This document shows, one piece after another, positions 44,413 to 54,198 of a DNA stretch of 64,000 nt. The translations under genes and the position numbers were made by a program. The notes under the pieces were generated by a model. The model searched no databases and was not told the DNA's origin. It saw nothing but the letters and a program-made list of their open reading frames with translations. This DNA comes from an uncultured Nitrospirales bacterium (GTDB lineage: Bacteria > Nitrospirota > Nitrospiria > Nitrospirales > UBA8639). The stretch's first letter is position 1; every line of letters begins with the position of its first letter. Location: assembly GCA_958295805.1 (NCBI GenBank), contig OY282373.1, positions 1,893,001-1,957,000 on the forward strand, read 5' to 3'.

Positions 44413-45324
44413 TCACCACACTTCCGCTCGAAAACTGAGTGGGGTGACGTTTGCTTGATCGAACCCTCGAACGAGTTGATCCCGCGCCATCGAGTTGCCG
44501 CAAAACCGAACGTGGCACTGGTGGAGGGTTGGTTCCAACGCCAAGAGCGGATCGAGATTGACGCGCTCTTCGTTTCCGTCGTTCATCTCGACTCGCAGGA
44601 TCCGCCCCTTCGTGTGCGGCCAATCTTCCGGCCATTCACGGGTGACCACGGGATGATAGGAAAAACGTTGTGGATACCGGCGGGCCAAATCCAGCAACGC
44701 TTCGTGCTCCATCAACTGACGAGGATTTTTGACGCTCACGATGAGGCTGACGTGGCCACCTTCGGCGCCGTCATTGCTGCCGAACGCCTTGGCCTTCATG
44801 TGCGACACATACGACAAAAACGGCGTAAGCCCCGTGGATAGCGCCAACGCCACAATTTTCATGGAGGGCCACGTCTGATCCGATTCGAGGATCAGGTTGT
44901 TCCGTTCAATCGTCTCACTATTTTGATACACCACCAGTTCCGAACGCATGTCGTCATAATCCACGCGCACGTCGATGAAACCACCCGTGCGGAACAGTCG
45001 TTCCGGTTCATCCGTTTGCCACCAGGGAGAGGTATCGGCTTTCTCCTTGTGCGTATCATTGATAATTGTTTCCAGGACGCGAGGACCGTCTTCCGCGCCG
45101 TTGGATCGTGAATACATTCTGCGACGTTGCTTTTGCGTCCGTACACCAAACGGTTTAGCCAAAAACGCTGCTCCCGGCCGCATACGATCACGCACAGGGA
45201 CGGATCGACCATCGACCTCGAACGTTTCGGGCAAGGTCAAGGTCACCTTGCGCATCTCACCCGGATCGTATGTATACACGTCGGTTATCCGAGCCGGAAT
45301 AAACAATTCTCGCGGTCGATTCAT
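44413..45324 (-). CDS. Ferredoxin-NADP reductase-like flavoprotein
   Basis: A 303-residue oxidoreductase of the FNR superfamily. The front FAD-binding barrel carries R-M-Y-S-R near residue 70, which resembles the R-x-Y-S flavin motif. The NADP domain has A-L-S-T-G-L-T-P-F-L-S-Y (G-x-G-x-T/S-P loop) and F-C-G-N-S-M-A-R. It ends in F-R-A-E-V-W, like plant-type reductases ending near an aromatic residue. The electron partner is unknown. ATG 45324 has GAGGAG upstream; the GTG at 45333 would leave the site too close. Confidence 0.75.
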   Translation of the reverse strand: MNRPRELFIPARITDVYTYDPGEMRKVTLTLPETFEVDGRSVPVRDRMRPGAAFLAKPFGVRTQKQRRRMYSRSNGAEDGPRVLETIINDTHKEKADTSPWWQTDEPERLFRTGGFIDVRVDYDDMRSELVVYQNSETIERNNLILESDQTWPSMKIVALALSTGLTPFLSYVSHMKAKAFGSNDGAEGGHVSLIVSVKNPRQLMEHEALLDLARRYPQRFSYHPVVTREWPEDWPHTKGRILRVEMNDGNEERVNLDPLLALEPTLHQCHVRFCGNSMARDQLVRGFDQANVTPLSFRAEVW

Positions 45325-45407
45325 CACCGTCACGCTCCTCTCTCATTTTACATTATTCGGTGATCGTTCTAAGCGACGGGCCGAAGACTTTGCGGATGCG
45401 CTGCGTT

Positions 45408-45563
45408 TCAACTTCTGGTCTTTAGACGTGATGTCTCACCCATGTACCGAACGTGCAGCCCGTCAAAACGCTCAAAATCGCGGTCGTTGGTGAGAATCGC
45501 AGCAATGTCCAGTGTCTTGACACCTCGGAAAGGGTTCACTATATCATGGATTCCCCGTTTCAT
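45408..45563 (-). pseudogene. C-terminal remnant of a VapC-like PIN toxin gene
   Basis: The minus strand encodes about 51 codons: G-V-K-T-L-D-I-A-A-I-L-T-N-D-R-D-F-E-R-F, then L-H-V-R-Y-M-G and a short tail to TGA 45408-45410. The I-L-T-N-D-R-D-F segment is the last acidic cluster of PIN-domain nucleases such as VapC, which are about 130 residues long. The rest is missing, with no earlier in-frame PIN sequence and no antitoxin gene. It overlaps only the upstream region of the DUF3047 gene. Confidence 0.65.
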
Positions 45564-45591
45564 TCAGGAGTCATGCCCTGTTGGGAACCAC

Positions 45592-46350
45592 GTGAACGGC
45601 ATCCGACGGCAAACGTTGACGGCGACGCTGGGGTTGGGCTTGCTGGGGCTCCACGGCACGCTGTTCGCTCTCTCCAGTTCGACCGTGGAAGTGGGACGCT
45701 TCTCACGTGCCCAGGCCGGCGGGACTTACCCTGATTCCTGGAATGAATTAACGTTCAAAACGATCGAAACGCACACAGAATATTCTCTGGTGGAAGACGA
45801 CAACGTCGTGGTTCTCAAAGCCGTAAGCCAAGGCTCTGCTTCAGGATTGACGCGAGCGGTGAACATCGACCCCAGGACGTATCCCGTCGTTGAATGGCGG
45901 TGGAAGATCGAAAACGTTCTGAAAAACGGCGACGTCACCAGGAAAGACGGCGACGATTACCCGGCCAGGCTTTATATCACTTTTGCATACGACGGCGAGG
46001 CCGTTGGATTTTTCGAGCAAGCCCAGTACGAGGCGGCCCGTCTCATTTACGGAGAATATCCACCCATCGCAGCCGTCAATTACATCTGGGCAAGCAAAAG
46101 CCCGGTGGGAACCATGGTCCCCAATCCTTCTACCGACCGTGCTCAAATGATCGTGATTGAAAGCGGAACCGAGAAAATCGGTCAGTGGGTGCGCGAATCC
46201 CGCAATCTGTATGAGGATTATCAGAAGGCGTTCGGCGACGACCCGCCGCTGATTTCCGGAGTGGCGGTGATGACGGACACGGACGACACTCAGGAATCGG
46301 CCGTCGCCTATTACGGCGACATCGTCTTCAAGAAGTCACAAGACGATTAG
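45592..46350 (+). CDS. DUF3047 family secreted protein
   Basis: A 252-residue protein. The signal peptide (about residues 1-25, [10 protein letters not shown]) is followed by [25 protein letters not shown], and W-A-S-K-S-P-V-G-T and [11 protein letters not shown] motifs, which match DUF3047 proteins; their function is unknown. The GTG start at 45592 fits a signal peptide. The frame opens earlier, but upstream codons overlap the VapC remnant. The stop overlaps the metH stop on the other strand as TTAG. Confidence 0.82.
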   Translation: MNGIRRQTLTATLGLGLLGLHGTLFALSSSTVEVGRFSRAQAGGTYPDSWNELTFKTIETHTEYSLVEDDNVVVLKAVSQGSASGLTRAVNIDPRTYPVVEWRWKIENVLKNGDVTRKDGDDYPARLYITFAYDGEAVGFFEQAQYEAARLIYGEYPPIAAVNYIWASKSPVGTMVPNPSTDRAQMIVIESGTEKIGQWVRESRNLYEDYQKAFGDDPPLISGVAVMTDTDDTQESAVAYYGDIVFKKSQDD

Positions 46351-49300
46351 CCCGCGGTATCGTACAGATTCGGCGAAAGCCACCGCTCGACGTCAACAAC
46401 GTCCATCTGCTTGCGCGCGGCGTATTCCGTGACTTGATCCCGATCAATTTTGCCGACGGCAAAATATTTGGCTTGGGGATGGGCAAAATAGAGGCCGCTG
46501 ACCGAGGCCGCCGGCAACATGGCAAACGTTTCCGTTAATTGAATGCCGATCAACCGTTCAGCCTTCAGCAGATCAAACAGGATTCGTTTTTCGGTGTGAT
46601 CCGGACACGCGGGATAGCCGGGAGCCGGACGGATTCCACGATAGCGTTCTTTGATTAACTCCTCATTTGACCAGTGTTCGTCTCGTCCATAGCCCCAGAC
46701 GTTGCGAACTTCTCGATGCAGCCATTCCGCAAACGCCTCAGCCAGTCTGTCGGCTAAGGCTTTCGCCATGATCGAGTTGTAATCATCGTGGTCGCTCTCG
46801 AACCGTTCACACAGGGCGTCGCTTCCAATCCCCGCGGTCACGGCAAACCCGCCCAGATAGTCAACGAGGCCCGTCGACTTGGGAGCGATAAAATCCGCGA
46901 GCGCGTAGTGTGCATTTCCTTCCGGTTTCTCGCTCTGCTGACGAAGTGTGTGAAAGACAGCAAGCACGTCTGAACGAGTCTCATCCTTATAGACTTCAAT
47001 GTCGTCTCCCACGCTGTTGGCCGGAAATAGTCCATACACGGCTTTAGCCGTGAGCAGACGATGATCGATAATGTCTTTGAGTAGACCCTGAGCGTCATCA
47101 AACAAATCTCTGGCCTTACTTCCGACGGTCGGATTTTCGAAAATCCTGGGGTATCGGCCCTTCAACTCCCACGCGTGGAAAAAAGGCGACCAGTCAATCA
47201 TCGGCACCAGAGCGTCCAACGGCTGCTCCTCAATCACCCAGGTTCCGACGGCGTTCGGGACGGCGATATCCGAGCGTTGCCAGTCGATCGCGGGGCGTCG
47301 CTTCCGCGCCTCTTCCAAGGGCAGCAACGTTTTCACGGCGCGTCCGTCTTCATAGGCGTCGCGCGTCTGCCGTTGTTGCCGCCGAATTGTTTCAACGAAC
47401 GCCGGCTTTGCTTCTTTGTTCAATAATTGCCGGACGACGTTCACCGCCAACGACGCATCCGACACGTGTATAACGGGCTCACGGTAGCCCGGGGCAATTT
47501 TGACGGCCGTGTGCGCCTTGCTCGTCGTGGCCCCACCGATGAGCAGTGGAATCGTCAATCCGTTGCGCGCCATTTCTTTCGCGTTGTACGCCATCTCATC
47601 CAAGGACGGGGTAATCAACCCGCTCAGACCGATCAGATCAACCCGTGCTTCCTCGGCTTTTCTTAAAATCTTCTCGCAGGGCACCATGACCCCAAGATCA
47701 ATCACGTCATAGTTGTTGCACCCCAACACCACCCCGACGATGTTTTTGCCGATGTCGTGAACGTCGCCTTTGACCGTGGCCAGCAACACCGTGCCCTGCG
47801 TGCTGCTTCCCGACGCATGCTTCTCGTGTTCCATGAAGGGCAACAAATAGGCCACGGCTTTTTTCATCACGCGCGCGCTTTTCACCACTTGCGGCAAAAA
47901 CATTTTTCCGGAACCGAATAAATCGCCGACGACGTTCATCCCGTCCATCAACGGCCCTTCGATGACCTTGATCGGCTTGTCGTATTGCCCGCGAGCCTCC
48001 TCGACGTCCTCCTCAACGTACTCGACGATTCCCTTGACCAACGCATGAGTAAGACGCGCGCCGACCGGTTCGTTTCTCCACGCCTCATCTTTCACCACCG
48101 ACGTTCCCTCCTGCTTCACGTTTTCGGCAAACGCAACGAGGCGTTCGGTGGCGTCGGGCCTTCGATTCAGCAACACGTCTTCAACCAGTGTCAGCAGCTC
48201 TTTGGGGATTTCTTCATACACGCCCAATTGACCGGCGTTGACAATGGCCATGTCCAGACCGGCTTGAACGGCGTGATACAGAAACGCCGAGTGCATGGCT
48301 TCACGCACCGTCTGATTCCCGCGGAAGGAGAACGAAATGTTGCTCACTCCCCCGCTGACCTTACAATGCGGCAACGTGGCTTTGATTTGCCGAGTGGCCT
48401 CAATGAAATTGACCGCATACACGTTATGCTCTTCAATGCCGGTGGCCACCGTCAGAACGTTCGGATCAAAAATAACGTCCTGGGCAGAAAATCCAACGTC
48501 CCGGGTCAGGATCGTATACGCTCGCGTACAGATGTCGATCTTGCGCGCAATGGTATCGGCCTGCCCTTGTTCATCAAAGGCCATCACCACCACGGCCGCC
48601 CCGTAGCGATTGATCAGGCCGGCCTGTTCCTTAAAGATCGCTTCGCCTTCTTTAAGGCTGATTGAATTCACCACGCCTTTGCCTTGCACGCATCGGAGCC
48701 CGGCTTCAATCACCGACCACTTCGAGCTGTCGATCATGATCGGAACGCGACAAATGTCCGGTTCCGCCGCAATAAGGTTCAGAAAATGCACCATGGCGTG
48801 TTCCGAATCCAACATGGCTTCGTCCATGTTGACGTCGATGATCTGAGCGCCTCCTTCTACCTGCTGCCGAGCCACCGACAGGGCTTCTTCAAACTCACCG
48901 TTGAGAATCAACTTGGCAAATTTCGGGGAACCCGTGACGTTCGTTCGCTCGCCGACGTTAATGAAGTTCCGTTCAGGCTGAATCGCCAACGGTTCCAAGC
49001 CACTCAAGCGCGTGACTCGATCCATCGGCACCACCGCATGGGGTTTGTGATTCCTCACGGCCTCGGCAATAGCCGCAACGTGTGCGGGCGTGCTCCCGCA
49101 ACATCCCCCCGCAATGTTCAACCAGCCGTTTCCGGAAAAATCACGCAAGTCCGCCGCCATGCGCTCGGGTGTTTCGTCGAATCCGCCGAAGGCGTTGGGC
49201 AAGCCCGCATTGGGATAGCAACTGACGTACACGGAGGCGATCCTGGAGAGTTCCTCAACGTAGGGGCGCATCTGTTTCGCACCCAACGCGCAGTTCAACC

Positions 49301-50039
49301 CGACGCTGAACGGTTGCGCATGGGCAATCGAATTCCAGAACGCTTCGATGGTTTGCCCCGACAAGGTCCGGCCGCTTTGATCCGCGATGGTCACGGACGC
49401 CATCACCGGCAGGTGTACGCCTCGGTCGTGGAAAAATTGATTGATTGCAAACAACGCGGCCTTCGCGTTGAGCGTATCGAAGATGGTTTCCACCAGCAGA
49501 AGATCGACGCCGCCGTCCACCAACCCCTGCACTTGTTCGTAGTAGGCTTCCCCTAACTGCTCAAACGTCACGGCTCGAAAGGCGGGATTATTCACGTCCG
49601 GCGACATGGAGGCCGTCCGATTGGTCGGCCCGATTGCTCCAGCCACGAATCGCGGCCGTGCGGGATCGTCGTTTCTCACCGCATCCACCGCTCGTCGTGC
49701 GACGGTGGCCCCCGCCAGATTTAACTCATACGCCACGTCCTCCAACTGATAGTCGGTCATGGAAATCGCATTGGCGTTAAATGTATTCGTTTCGATAATG
49801 TCCGCTCCGGCTTCCAGATATTCCTGATGGATTCCGGCAATGAGATCCGGTTGGGTGAGCACCAGCAAATCATTATTGCCTTTGACGTCGCAGGGATGAT
49901 CGGCAAATCGCGTTCCGCGAAAGTCGGCCTCATCCAAAGCGTGCCGTTGAACCATCGTACCCATGGCACCATCCAGCACGGCAATGCGCTGACTCAAAAT
50001 GTCCCGCAACCCGTCGATTGAATCCGGCGAATCTCGCAT
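46347..50039 (-). CDS. metH: Cobalamin-dependent methionine synthase
   Basis: A 1230-residue enzyme transferring methyl from methyl-tetrahydrofolate to homocysteine. The four modules are in order. The homocysteine domain has A-V-L-D-G-A-M-G-T at residues 17-25 and the zinc-binding G-G-C-C-G-S-T near residue 315. The pterin-binding domain follows. The B12 domain has D-V-H-D-I-G-K-N near 760, containing the cobalt-ligand histidine. The C-terminal SAM reactivation domain has [11 protein letters not shown]. Full family length and no visible defect. ATG 50039. No cobalamin or SAM riboswitch is recognised in the upstream gap (50040-50283). Confidence 0.98.
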   Translation of the reverse strand: MRDSPDSIDGLRDILSQRIAVLDGAMGTMVQRHALDEADFRGTRFADHPCDVKGNNDLLVLTQPDLIAGIHQEYLEAGADIIETNTFNANAISMTDYQLEDVAYELNLAGATVARRAVDAVRNDDPARPRFVAGAIGPTNRTASMSPDVNNPAFRAVTFEQLGEAYYEQVQGLVDGGVDLLLVETIFDTLNAKAALFAINQFFHDRGVHLPVMASVTIADQSGRTLSGQTIEAFWNSIAHAQPFSVGLNCALGAKQMRPYVEELSRIASVYVSCYPNAGLPNAFGGFDETPERMAADLRDFSGNGWLNIAGGCCGSTPAHVAAIAEAVRNHKPHAVVPMDRVTRLSGLEPLAIQPERNFINVGERTNVTGSPKFAKLILNGEFEEALSVARQQVEGGAQIIDVNMDEAMLDSEHAMVHFLNLIAAEPDICRVPIMIDSSKWSVIEAGLRCVQGKGVVNSISLKEGEAIFKEQAGLINRYGAAVVVMAFDEQGQADTIARKIDICTRAYTILTRDVGFSAQDVIFDPNVLTVATGIEEHNVYAVNFIEATRQIKATLPHCKVSGGVSNISFSFRGNQTVREAMHSAFLYHAVQAGLDMAIVNAGQLGVYEEIPKELLTLVEDVLLNRRPDATERLVAFAENVKQEGTSVVKDEAWRNEPVGARLTHALVKGIVEYVEEDVEEARGQYDKPIKVIEGPLMDGMNVVGDLFGSGKMFLPQVVKSARVMKKAVAYLLPFMEHEKHASGSSTQGTVLLATVKGDVHDIGKNIVGVVLGCNNYDVIDLGVMVPCEKILRKAEEARVDLIGLSGLITPSLDEMAYNAKEMARNGLTIPLLIGGATTSKAHTAVKIAPGYREPVIHVSDASLAVNVVRQLLNKEAKPAFVETIRRQQRQTRDAYEDGRAVKTLLPLEEARKRRPAIDWQRSDIAVPNAVGTWVIEEQPLDALVPMIDWSPFFHAWELKGRYPRIFENPTVGSKARDLFDDAQGLLKDIIDHRLLTAKAVYGLFPANSVGDDIEVYKDETRSDVLAVFHTLRQQSEKPEGNAHYALADFIAPKSTGLVDYLGGFAVTAGIGSDALCERFESDHDDYNSIMAKALADRLAEAFAEWLHREVRNVWGYGRDEHWSNEELIKERYRGIRPAPGYPACPDHTEKRILFDLLKAERLIGIQLTETFAMLPAASVSGLYFAHPQAKYFAVGKIDRDQVTEYAARKQMDVVDVERWLSPNLYDTAG

Positions 50040-50283
50040 CGAAGAAAAACTCCTGAGTAGAGGTTGTCAACTGAGACGTATGGACTGAGTGGCATTCAGG
50101 TCTGATACCATCGGATACACGTGGCCGACTATAACCGGTCTTTCAGACGTGGGTCAAAACCTTGTTCTTGGAAGGAAACCGTCGAACCTGCTCTATCTCA
50201 ACTCCAAGTACAACGTCGGCGAACGCGGCGTTCGCTTGACGAATTTTTCCCGGAGGGACTAGGATAAGGGAGTAGCGTGACCC

Positions 50284-51072
50284 ATGTTCATCCGTCCATT
50301 TCTTTGTCACTCCTTGACGATTGTCGGCACCTGCCTTGTCAGTCTCTTTCCGGGCACGTGGACTCACCCTCTTCACGCCGCGCCTTTTTTTGAAGACGGA
50401 TTTCTGGGCCTCACGAAACAAGAAGTCCATGAGAAACTCGGTACCCCTCATGCGATCCGCTCAAGGAAGGCCGCCCTTCGGGTGTTCAGTTATTATTCAT
50501 CCAATGACTGGGATAAATATTTCGGCAAGCTCGTCTCACCCGAAAACGGCGAGGACGTCTACACGTATGCACGCGACGGCGTGCAGGTCCGCTATTCGTT
50601 CGCCTATACGCCGGACCGCCGGGAGGATCGTGATTTTCCCACCTTGTACGTCAAACGGGTGGAAGTCGAATTTACCCCTGCGGTGACCATACAGACCATT
50701 CCAGAGCTCGTGCAGGAATTTCACCCTTCCAGCGACCTGGATGCTCCAGCCTTTCGATCCAATCTCTGGATTCTCCTGTTCAAAGGCCCGCCTTCTCAGG
50801 AGGCCGAACTCCTGGTGGATTGGAACAAGAAAGATTGGGAATGGTCGTTGGCGTATCAATTATTCGCCGTCACGGGTCTGCCCGATTATCTGACCCTCAA
50901 CTCCAAGATCGACCGTTTGGAATTGACCGTTCAAAGCCTGTCCCGTATCAGGAAAATCCGTCGTCATACCCACGAACCCATGCTGAACCCCTATTCCCAG
51001 AAATTTGCCAATCGCCCCCCGGAGCCGCCGAAACCTGAGAAAACCATTCCGGTTCCCGTCTACGCTGAATAA
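50284..51072 (+). CDS. Unknown secreted protein
   Basis: A 262-residue protein with a signal peptide (about residues 1-32), then F-F-E-D-G-F-L-G-L-T-K-Q-E-V, which resembles the start of SmpA/OmlA-type domains (the G-x-T-x-x-E-V turn), followed by strand-rich sequence and a proline-rich C-terminus. I do not recognise the family. ATG 50284 is the start. It is upstream of small envelope-type genes. Confidence 0.65.
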   Translation: MFIRPFLCHSLTIVGTCLVSLFPGTWTHPLHAAPFFEDGFLGLTKQEVHEKLGTPHAIRSRKAALRVFSYYSSNDWDKYFGKLVSPENGEDVYTYARDGVQVRYSFAYTPDRREDRDFPTLYVKRVEVEFTPAVTIQTIPELVQEFHPSSDLDAPAFRSNLWILLFKGPPSQEAELLVDWNKKDWEWSLAYQLFAVTGLPDYLTLNSKIDRLELTVQSLSRIRKIRRHTHEPMLNPYSQKFANRPPEPPKPEKTIPVPVYAE

Positions 51073-51105
51073 CTCAAACCCCGCGTCCTCCCAACGTTTC
51101 GCGCA

Positions 51106-51465
51106 TCACCGCTCCTCCAACCGGAGATCGTGCCGCTCCGTCAGCAACAAATACGCTTCACCCCACTGATTAGGGCTTTCAAGGCTCCAGTCCTCCTCCA
51201 CGCCCTCCTTCTTAAAACGCAACCCCCAGAGCCCGCCGAACACGACGTACGCGGCCCCACGCCCGGATTCTTCAACCGGTTGCACCATGGCCGGGCACTC
51301 GGGATCATCGTCATCAGCGGTCCACCCCACCACGTCGCACCATTCACCCCGCGAAGAATGCTCATAACTCTTAACTTGTCGAAGACGTTGCGCCGGTCCA
51401 AGTTCCTTAAACCGAAGGAACACCGACGTCTCGCAGTTCGGGTTCGACTCAACTTCAATAAACAC
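51106..51465 (-). CDS. Unknown 119-residue acidic protein
   Basis: A 119-residue protein without membrane segments. It has acidic, balanced composition (D-D-D-D-P-E-C-P-A-M), aromatic G-L-W-G-L-R-F and W-G-E-A-Y-L-L-L near the end. Start: GTG 51465 with GGAGGG at good distance. The opposite-strand frame is less protein-like and is treated as its shadow. I do not recognise it; it may be a small accessory protein. Confidence 0.55.
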   Translation of the reverse strand: MFIEVESNPNCETSVFLRFKELGPAQRLRQVKSYEHSSRGEWCDVVGWTADDDDPECPAMVQPVEESGRGAAYVVFGGLWGLRFKKEGVEEDWSLESPNQWGEAYLLLTERHDLRLEER

Positions 51466-51513
51466 CGACGGCCCTCCGTTGACGACGTTTGGAAACGGTT
51501 GTTAGACTTTTTT

Positions 51514-51954
51514 ATGGCTCCGTTCTCCAAAGACGCCGTACCCCCTTCGACGCTCCAACGTTCTCCCGACGACCCGTCTCCCGACGAAAAGAACTCCGCC
51601 ACCTCTCCATCAGTGCCATTGCCTTCTTTCCCGTGCCGACGCCCGGTTCGGGTGACTCTTTATACATTGTTGGGAGCTTTTGCCCTTCTCACGATCGCTT
51701 GGGGGATTCTGCCGGGCATCATGGATCCCACCTTTGAACAACACATCCAAAACAAAGAAGTCATCGCGGGCATGACCCGCGAGCAAGCCCTGGAAGCCTG
51801 GGGATCCCCCTACCAGATGAACGTCACGTATACCGACCGTGGGGTGCGGCGGGAAGAATGGGTCTACGAAGATTGGATTGACGCCGGCTCCGTTCGACAC
51901 CGCTATCTGTATTTTGAAGAGGGCGTTCTGGTGGGCGGATGGTATTATCAATAA
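51514..51954 (+). CDS. SmpA/OmlA (BamE)-like membrane protein
   Basis: A 146-residue protein. An unstructured Pro/Ser/Asp-rich N-terminus is followed by one membrane helix (about 48-68) and a small domain with V-I-A-G-M-T-R-E-Q-A-L-E-A-W-G-S-P, the motif of BamE/SmpA-type folds, then E-E-W-V-Y-E and Y-L-Y-F-E-E-G-V-L-V. BamE helps assemble outer-membrane proteins, but this protein lacks a lipobox, so it is a relative rather than BamE itself. ATG 51514; the long upstream frame is a shadow of the opposite-strand gene. Confidence 0.7.
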   Translation: MAPFSKDAVPPSTLQRSPDDPSPDEKNSATSPSVPLPSFPCRRPVRVTLYTLLGAFALLTIAWGILPGIMDPTFEQHIQNKEVIAGMTREQALEAWGSPYQMNVTYTDRGVRREEWVYEDWIDAGSVRHRYLYFEEGVLVGGWYYQ

Positions 51955-51967
51955 AAATAACCGGACG

Positions 51968-52213
51968 CTATCCCGCCGTATCCCAATCCGACGACGACGG
52001 TTCCTCCAATCGACTTAGCAGCACTTGCGCTCGGCCCAACTCTTCTTCCGGCACCAACACGACTCGGGTATTAAAAGGAATCGAGAGGCCCGGGTACAGA
52101 CTGCCGAAGTGATCATTCTGGACGAAAAAATCAATGTCGTTTCCGGTCAACAGGCTTCGAATGAGACACAATTCTCCCTCATCGTGGCATTCAATTAACT
52201 TCACCAGTCCCAC
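51968..52213 (-). CDS. DUF2007-type small protein
   Basis: An 81-residue protein: V-K-L-I-E-C-H-D-E-G-E-L-x-L-I-R-S-L-L near the start, a central G-S-L-Y-P-G-L-S and a C-terminal V-V-L-V-P-E-E-E-L-G-R-A-Q-x-L-L. These are features of the DUF2007 family of PII-like fold proteins, whose role is not known. The first start is GTG 52213; a second GTG nine bases inside is possible. It lies 12 bp downstream of the 96-residue gene upstream, likely one operon. Confidence 0.75.
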   Translation of the reverse strand: MGLVKLIECHDEGELCLIRSLLTGNDIDFFVQNDHFGSLYPGLSIPFNTRVVLVPEEELGRAQVLLSRLEEPSSSDWDTAG

Positions 52214-52225
52214 GTCTTCACCACG

Positions 52226-52516
52226 TCATGGAGTTTCTGTAATTTGGACGCGCCGCTCGCGTCGGTCACCGCCACTCACCACGAGAACCCGTTTCCACTC
52301 CCGAATCTGATACACCGCCCATGCGTTCGGTTCGCCTTTGAAAAACGCTTCGGGATCCTCACCTTTGGCACTTAAATACGTCGGCTCGGTAAATCCCTCG
52401 TCCAACGCGTAATCCATCAGGTTTTCCGTGGTCACCCCTTTTCCCCGTAGGGCCACGTCGGACAAAAACGTCAGGATTTCGTCGGGATTCGCTAAATGAA
52501 CCGGATCAAAAGCCAT
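52226..52516 (-). CDS. Unknown 96-residue protein
   Basis: A 96-residue soluble protein with a helical start (L-T-F-L-S-D-V-A-L-R-G-K-G-V) and a strand-rich end (W-A-V-Y-Q-I-R-E-W-K-R-V-L-V-V-S-G-G). I do not recognise a family. ATG 52516 has GAGGGAA upstream. It precedes the DUF2007 gene by 12 bp on the same strand, so the two are a small operon. Confidence 0.6.
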   Translation of the reverse strand: MAFDPVHLANPDEILTFLSDVALRGKGVTTENLMDYALDEGFTEPTYLSAKGEDPEAFFKGEPNAWAVYQIREWKRVLVVSGGDRRERRVQITETP

Positions 52517-52692
52517 GTTGCTTTTCCCTCATTTGTGGTATAACTGGAAACAGTGCATTGTAGGTTTGCCGAAACGAGAAAAGCAAATCACCTTCAAAGG
52601 CGACCGATCATCCATCTTCCGATTTCTTGTTCACGCATAAACCTGAAGTTCAACGCAAAACGAAATCCATCATCCTCTCCCCTACCGGTCTC

Positions 52693-53442
52693 ATGATCTG
52701 GAAATCTTCTGCTGACCAACTGCGTGAACGCATCTTTGACATCGTCGGCCGCAAACGGCATTGGTCTCTTCCCTACTTCAACGGCAGTACGGCCACCAAC
52801 GCGCAGCTCAACATTCACTTTCGCCAGGAATATGCGGTCTACATTCGAGATTTTTCCGTCCTCCTTGCTCGGATCATCGGGAAAAACCCTTCTTGGCGAA
52901 TCCGTCGCCATCTGGCGACGACCATTTATGAAGAAGAAACCGGCGGGCTGTCGCTCGGCAAACCACACCAGGAACTCTTTCTGCAAATGATGATCGGCCT
53001 TGGGTACAGCAGGGCTGAATTTCGTGACGTGGAACTGTTATCAAGCAGTTACGCGTATCGCGAATGGCTTGATGCCATCTGTGACCGGGAGGAATGGATC
53101 GTGGGCGCAGCCGTCCTGACCATTTTTGTGGAAGGCTCGGCAAATGACCGAGAAGAAGTCCACATGCAGAAAGCACCGAAACCCCAAGTGGAAATTGACG
53201 AGATTGTGCGCAAACATCCCCTTGTGGTCTATCATGGCCTCCTGCCGGAACACATGGATCTCGTTCGGGCATGCGAGATGATCGAACCCTGCAATCGATC
53301 CATCGTGTATGACCTGATTGCGCAAGAAGCCGTGGAGTTCGGAACGCAGACTCTTGTCCTGGAAAAATTAGAACAGGGCTTACAGGTCTGGCTTCAATAT
53401 CGCAACGGCATTGCGAGAGCATGCGGACTCAGGCAGGCGTAA
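52693..53442 (+). CDS. CADD/TenA-like haem-oxygenase-fold protein
   Basis: A 249-residue all-helical protein of the TenA/PqqC/CADD fold. It has R-Q-E-Y-A-V-Y-I-R-D-F near residue 47, I-Y-E-E-E-T-G-G around 78-85 and Y-H-G-L-L-P-E-H-M near 180. Glu and His at these places are the likely iron ligands. Members include non-haem iron enzymes such as CADD, which makes p-aminobenzoate from tyrosine in Chlamydia and has relatives in nitrifiers; the assignment here is inference. No strong ribosome site precedes ATG 52693; a TTG at 52627 would extend the N-terminus by 22 residues. Confidence 0.72.
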   Translation: MIWKSSADQLRERIFDIVGRKRHWSLPYFNGSTATNAQLNIHFRQEYAVYIRDFSVLLARIIGKNPSWRIRRHLATTIYEEETGGLSLGKPHQELFLQMMIGLGYSRAEFRDVELLSSSYAYREWLDAICDREEWIVGAAVLTIFVEGSANDREEVHMQKAPKPQVEIDEIVRKHPLVVYHGLLPEHMDLVRACEMIEPCNRSIVYDLIAQEAVEFGTQTLVLEKLEQGLQVWLQYRNGIARACGLRQA

Positions 53443-53474
53443 CGATCGTCCGACCCCGTCCAGGCTTCTGATTG

Positions 53475-53834
53475 TCAACGTGAGCCGGCCAGGGGAATGG
53501 AAACACGTTCACTGTCATGGTGCAACACGCCATGCGCCTGCAAACACGTCTGCGCCAAAGATACTCGAAAGACGGCCTCGTCATCTTTCGTGCCTTCAAC
53601 GTCTTCCCAATAATTCGCTGACAGAATCAAGGGGTTCCATTCCGCGGGTTGACGCAGGTCGCGGAGTAACGCACGAACGGGGTTGTTCAATGAACGATAG
53701 AATCGGAAAGTTTTTTGCTCCAATGCTTTCAGTTCTACCGAATTTTCCTGCAACAACAGTTTCAGAATCTCGATCTGGCGCTGGGCGATGACCCGTTTCT
53801 TTTTGCTCTCCAATCTGGTGAACAGGTCGTACAT
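53475..53834 (-). CDS. Unknown helical protein (possible HTH)
   Basis: A 119-residue protein with a basic helical first half (K-K-K-R-V-I-A-Q-R-Q-I-E-I-L-K-L-L-L, then L-N-N-P-V-R-A-L-L-R-D-L) that could form a winged-helix or HTH pair, and a less ordered tail. I do not recognise a family, and it may be a fragment of a longer gene because no ribosome site precedes ATG 53834. Convergent with the CADD-like gene. Confidence 0.45.
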   Translation of the reverse strand: MYDLFTRLESKKKRVIAQRQIEILKLLLQENSVELKALEQKTFRFYRSLNNPVRALLRDLRQPAEWNPLILSANYWEDVEGTKDDEAVFRVSLAQTCLQAHGVLHHDSERVSIPLAGSR

Positions 53835-54198
53835 GACGTCGCGGAAGAGGGCTTTGCGGCGGTATGTATTTTATTATCATGTTATTTCTTTTCATTTCGT
53901 TGATATATTTTTCTATCTATTTGAAAGTAAACAATATTTCTTCAATATAAACAGGATGATTTTATCCATATTTCAACGTTGTTTCAATGTATATCACAGT
54001 AGAATCTCTCTGAAATTTTTCGTAGCGGGCAAGCTTGCGTTCTCATGCGGGATATGTGGTATCGTTCAGCCTTGGTCAGTTGTGTGGAGCACGTGTTCAA
54101 TTCGGCGCCGGTTGAGGGTGACACCCTGAAGATGAGGACCGTTGGCCGACGCTTCAGATGTTACATGTCTGGAAATTCATAAGAAGGAGGACACACAC
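53835..54198. other. AT-rich intergenic region upstream of the beta-barrel gene
   Basis: About 360 bp without a convincing gene. Positions 53880-54020 are strikingly AT-rich compared with the flanks. The end contains an AAGGAGG ribosome site directly before ATG 54199. The region presumably holds the promoter of the beta-barrel gene; no single -35/-10 pair stands out. Confidence 0.5.

Noticed and set aside
50040-50283. Cobalamin or SAM riboswitch upstream of metH
   Set aside because: No B12-box or SAM-type core or typical stem arrangement is visible in the 240-bp gap.
51130-51513. N-terminal extension of the SmpA-like gene
   Set aside because: The plus-strand frame there is compositionally odd, while the minus strand has a better candidate gene with a strong ribosome site.
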